From NCBI GenBank assembly GCA_025345505.1, contig JANVCC010000076.1, positions 7,613,577 to 7,677,576 on the forward strand: a stretch of 64,000 nt of DNA, given 5' to 3'. The notes under the pieces are model-generated. The model searched no databases, had not been told where the DNA came from, and saw only the letters and a program-made list of their open reading frames with translations. Each line of letters opens with the position of its first letter. Positions within the stretch are counted from its first letter, which is position 1. The translations under genes and the position numbers were made by a program. This document shows, in pieces, positions 59,971 through 64,000 of the stretch. The DNA comes from Todiramphus chloris collaris. Its lineage: Eukaryota > Chordata > Aves > Coraciiformes > Alcedinidae.

Positions 59971-60246
59971 TCAGAATTACAAATTGGTTTGGGTGGGATG
60001 GGACCTTCCAAGGTCATCTAATCCAACCCCCCTGCAGGGAGCAGGGACAGCTGCAGCTAGAGCAGGTTGCTCAGAGCCCCAGCCAACCTCACCTGGAACA
60101 TTCCAGGGCATCCAACCACCTCCCCTGGGCAACCTGGGCCAGGGCTTCACCACCTTCAGTGTCAACATTTTTTTCCTTCCCTCTAGTTTAAATCTCCCTG
60201 TTTTAGTTTAAAACCATCACCCCTTGTCCTTTCGCAACAGAACCCG
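59971..60246 (-). mobile_element. CR1 LINE 3' fragment
   Basis: Complement of the 18505/33262/51742 subfamily: 'aggtcatctaatccaacccc', 'agctgcagctagagcaggtt', 'cacctggaacattccagg', 'gtttaaatctccctg', 'aaaccatcaccccttgtcct'. The 81- and 75-codon frames here are CR1 shadows. Confidence 0.92.
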
Positions 60247-63200
60247 CAAGGAGAGCCGAACACTTCACAGAACTTTTACTTCCACTACTCCTTGAAATCA
60301 AAGGGAGAAGTCAGATGGGAGCACAGGCTGCAAATCCCAGACTCACCCACCTCGGGTGGCTAAAGAGTCAGAGCTCTGATGTACGTCTCATGCCTTGCAC
60401 ACCTCTTAGCTTTGTGTTAATTATGAATCTCGTTTTCTGCTGATCATGATGCATTCCAGAGAAATTAGACAACTCTCCACCCAGGACTAACAAGAACGTA
60501 TGAAAATTTGAACCTAAAGAGTTTGAGAGTTCTAGCACTGTCAGATACACTTGGAATTTAATTAAAAATACAATGCTAACTTGACAAAGCTTTTTTATTA
60601 TTATTATTTTACTGATTAGAAATAATTACATTACTTTCTACACTTAAGATATCAGGTATCAGGTTGGACACTCAGCCCCCTCTTTGTTCTTTTAAAATAT
60701 TGATACAACACTATTAACCTTTTGCTGGAATTTCCCTAATGCTCCAAGATTTACGATACACTAATGTTGCAGATGGCTTGTCAAGTTTTTAAATAGCTCC
60801 AAGAAATTAAATCCAAATAGCTTGATGGAACTCAAAGGTTAAAAACATTTTGCTTCAACAAATATTCTACCTATGAGGAAAACAGAAAATAATTTATTGT
60901 CAGTTATGTATATAAATGGGTACTTTTCCAAAACAAAAATGTAAGATACATTCATCTTCCTGAATTATTGAAAACACCACTGGTTTCATGTTGTTAGATA
61001 TACATTCTCATATTTCCCTTTGTGCTTATGACATACATGCTTGCTTATAAAAAATATGTACTACATTTTAACACATATATTTTAAACAGAATTTCTGTAT
61101 CATCCTTCTGTGTCATTTTATATTTTCCTCTGTAGTTCCTAAAAAAAAGTACAAGTACTTCAAGATCAATTTAAAAAAAAAAGACTTTTTTTCTCTTCAA
61201 ACTATTTACTTTGACTCACAGAACACACTTTAAGATCATAATGATAAAACATTCTGCAAACAGCTCCCAAGCATCAGTTTTCTCTCCAGATACCCTCTCC
61301 ATTTTTCACTAATCATTTGAGATGGCAAAGACCTGACTAGTCCATTTGCTTCTGTGATTTGACAATCGATAGGACAATAATATATAATACATTTATGTTT
61401 TTGATCACAAACATGAGAGCATTCTACATCATTTGCTCCTAGTTACTAGGAACTTGGAAATAACTAACGTCGTTTCACATGAGTGCAACTTCATTTCTTT
61501 TTCACCCACTTAGTCATTCTTAATAAGGTCATAAATATTTATTTTAATATTTCAATTCCAGGGACTGAAATAGCCATATTTTAGTTACCACTTCATCAAG
61601 TTTAAATTTGGAAATAAGCAATTCTAATTAATCTTAAAAGGAATAATAATAAAGCTCCCAGCACTGAATTTGGCTATTACATGATTTCATATTCCACCAG
61701 CCTGATCATTGCCTTTCTCCATTTCAACTCTGCGCTAAATAAAACCTCTATCCCACTCCATACCTCCTCAGCACTTCAGTCATGAGTTTAAAGAGATTCC
61801 GATATATCTAGAACACTTGCTATTTGAATTTCCCTTTACACTGGGCAAAAATCACAAGTTGTACAGCACTGTCCTTCCACTAAAGATGCACCAAAATACA
61901 TGAGCACCCTGCGTGCACTTGCTTAGTCATTGATTTATGTTAAGTACCATCTTCTATTCATTGAGCAGAAAAGAGATTCCAGTCTGTTTGGGACCATTTT
62001 CTCTTATTTCCTCTGTGGTCTAGATGATTTTTTTAATTTTTAATATTTTTTTTTTAGCTTTTTATCACCAGTCATTAAATATCACCTAAAAGTCATAGGG
62101 AGTCTCCGAGCAAGCTGTGTTTCACATTTATCAGAGAACAATTTTCCCTGCTGTCTATCACTGCCTTGGAAAAGATTTCTTTCGTTCACCTGAATATAAA
62201 ATTTCAAGTCAGAATTACCTGTCCTCTGGGCATATATACTGGTATATAGTCTATGTAGAATGTAGAATACAGAATGGTGCTGTTTTCTCAGTACTATTCA
62301 AGGGCCAGTTTCAGAAGGAATATTTAACACCTTATAAACCAGATGTAATATTTTAATATCCAATTAGTATCTGATAAAATTCACTAGAGAAAAAACAAAG
62401 GTAAATTTCATGAAAAAACATAAAAAGTTCTACACTCTTCAGTTCCAAGCTCAACAGCAAGCAAAATAGGGCTATTTATGAAATACGTATTTCAGACAGA
62501 CATGACTCACAGGTTGTATTATGTTTCTCTAGGTTAAATATATACACCCCTCCTTTATCTGTAACCTCTGTTGTCAGGAATTCAGTCTGAATTATTTGTT
62601 TTCTACTACAGCGTAAATGAAAAGTTGTGTTTCATAGTGTGCATGTTCTCAACATGCCGTTGTGTTCATAGCCCAGAATGTAAAAAACCCCCAAATTATC
62701 TTAAACTCTTTAATATGCATATCATCATCTCTTTAAAGTATGCCTCCCACCCCAGAATCACAGGGAACGGCTCAGAAAAAAACCCCAGAATACATTATTA
62801 AATCAAACCTGAGCTCTTTGTTAGATTAACAAGCAGCTGAACTAAACTGTGGAGATTGCACAGCCCCAGGAGCATAGGGCTTCACTTCAACAAGTGTTAA
62901 TAACTAATAAATGGAAGCAGTGCCCAGGAACCCATAAACTTGACAGTGGGTGACACAAAATAGGAAGGACTTTGTTACCAAGTCTGCCATCTGGTTTTAT
63001 AGCGTCATATGTCCTTCATATAAAAAGCAGTTAAGAGATTGAAATCAGAATAAACTGTATGTTAGTGCTAAAGTAGGGACTCATAATTTATATCAGTGAT
63101 ATCAGTCACTCAGACATGAAGTACCTGATATCAGGTGAGTGTGGCCAGGTAGCAGTCAAACAACAGCTCTTGGTCAGTCTACAGCCTAAAAGCTACCACC

Positions 63201-63349
63201 TACACCTAAGTGTACCTATCACCTACAAAGCCTGCATCTCACAATAGGTACAAGAGTGGGATGCAAACTGTCTTGAAAAATGAGCTCATGTTTACCTTAT
63301 GCCAACTACATGGTAGGTTTAGTAGGCTAGTACTTAACTGCAAGCTAAA
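60247..63349. other. Very AT-rich non-coding stretch
   Basis: No gene, RNA or repeat family recognised. Confidence 0.5.
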
Positions 63350-63948
63350 TTTCACCCTGGATTGTATCAGCACTAGTGTGGCCAGCAGGACCAGAGCAGG
63401 GATCATTCCCCTGGACTCAGTGCTGGTGAAACCACACCTCAAATCCTGGATTCACTTTTGGGCCCTTCACTCCCAGAAGGACGTTGAGGGGGCTGGAGCA
63501 TGTCCAGAGAAAGGCAAATAAGCTGGTGAAGGGTTTAGAGCACAAGTCTTCTGAGGAGCAGCTAAGGGAAATGGGGTTGTTCAGCCTGGAGAAAAGGAGG
63601 CTCAGGGGAGACCTCCTCACTGTCTACAACTTCCTGAAAGGAGGTTGGAGCCATCTGGGGGGTTCGGTCTCTTCTCCCAAGGAAGAGGTGATAGGACAAG
63701 AGAAAACAGCCTCAAGTTGTGCCACGGGAGGTTTAGGTTGGACATGAGGAACAATTTATTCGGCTGACACAAGGGTTGTCAAGGCCTGGCCCAGGCTGCC
63801 CAGGGCAGTGGTGGAGTCCCCATCCCTGAAGGGGCTTCAAAGCCATGGAGATGTGGTGCTAAGAGACATGGTTTGGTGGTAGCCTGGCAGTGCTGGGTTA
63901 ATGGTTGGACTTGAAGGTCTTTTCCAACCAAAACACTTGTATGATTTT
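63350..63948 (+). mobile_element. CR1 LINE fragment with 3' end
   Basis: 'gattgtatcagcactagtgt', 'ggccagcaggaccagagcag', 'ttcagcctggagaaaaggag', 'gttcggtctcttctcccaag', 'ctgcccagggcagtggtgga', 'ggttggacttgaaggtcttt'. Same subfamily as the minus copy at 24545. The 87- and 103-codon frames are ORF2-derived remnants or shadows with no intact domain. Confidence 0.93.
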
Positions 63949-64000
63949 AAGTGTTAATGCGGAGACAGGCAAGTTCAATTTGCTGTAAATTGTTTGACGG

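Noticed and set aside
1..64000. CRISPR arrays, tRNA or rRNA genes, bacterial or phage genes
   Set aside because: No regular spacer-repeat array or cloverleaf-like or rRNA-like sequence was noticed; the DNA is vertebrate. This was a reading by eye, not a covariance-model scan.

Overview
This is AT-rich vertebrate genomic DNA, almost certainly from a bird. About seventeen fragments of the CR1 LINE are present, in both orientations, several with the CR1 3' end (a 'ggactagatgacctttaaggt'-like block followed by 'attctatgattct'-like octamers). The other repeats are LTR elements of avian endogenous-retrovirus type. I saw no Alu/B1 SINE, mammalian L1, bacterial operon, rRNA, tRNA or CRISPR array. The species cannot be named from the sequence alone.

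Layout. 1-471: 3' part of an ERV LTR. 9474-9935 and 10859-11318: two closely similar ~460 bp LTRs in the same orientation, with a 100-N assembly gap (10570-10669) between them. 11400-12130: conserved-looking non-coding DNA with three forkhead-type motifs. 15.6-19.8 kb: CR1 cluster. 21200-22278: complete 1.08 kb solo LTR. 24.5-26.2 kb: CR1 next to a decayed ERVL-like pol segment that runs into a truncated LTR start. 33.2-33.8 kb, 40.0 kb and 41.1-41.4 kb: more CR1. 42270-42735: the only strong CpG island, with (CAG)10, GC boxes and GTGAGT splice donors on both strands; a 0.67 kb CR1 abuts it. 51.7, 55.5, 60.0 and 63.3-63.9 kb: more CR1.

Genes. No complete protein-coding gene is visible. The window looks intronic or intergenic around one promoter. 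Four stretches have coding character but no family I recognise. The best is a minus-strand stretch at 54045-54652: three open segments, too short for an ordinary length-based ORF scan, with strongly G-first codons, joined by one apparent single-base frameshift and one short intron-like gap. Weaker ones are a 128-codon minus-strand ORF at 5113-5499, and possible exons at 22878-23160 and 40520-40732. None of these works together in a visible pathway.
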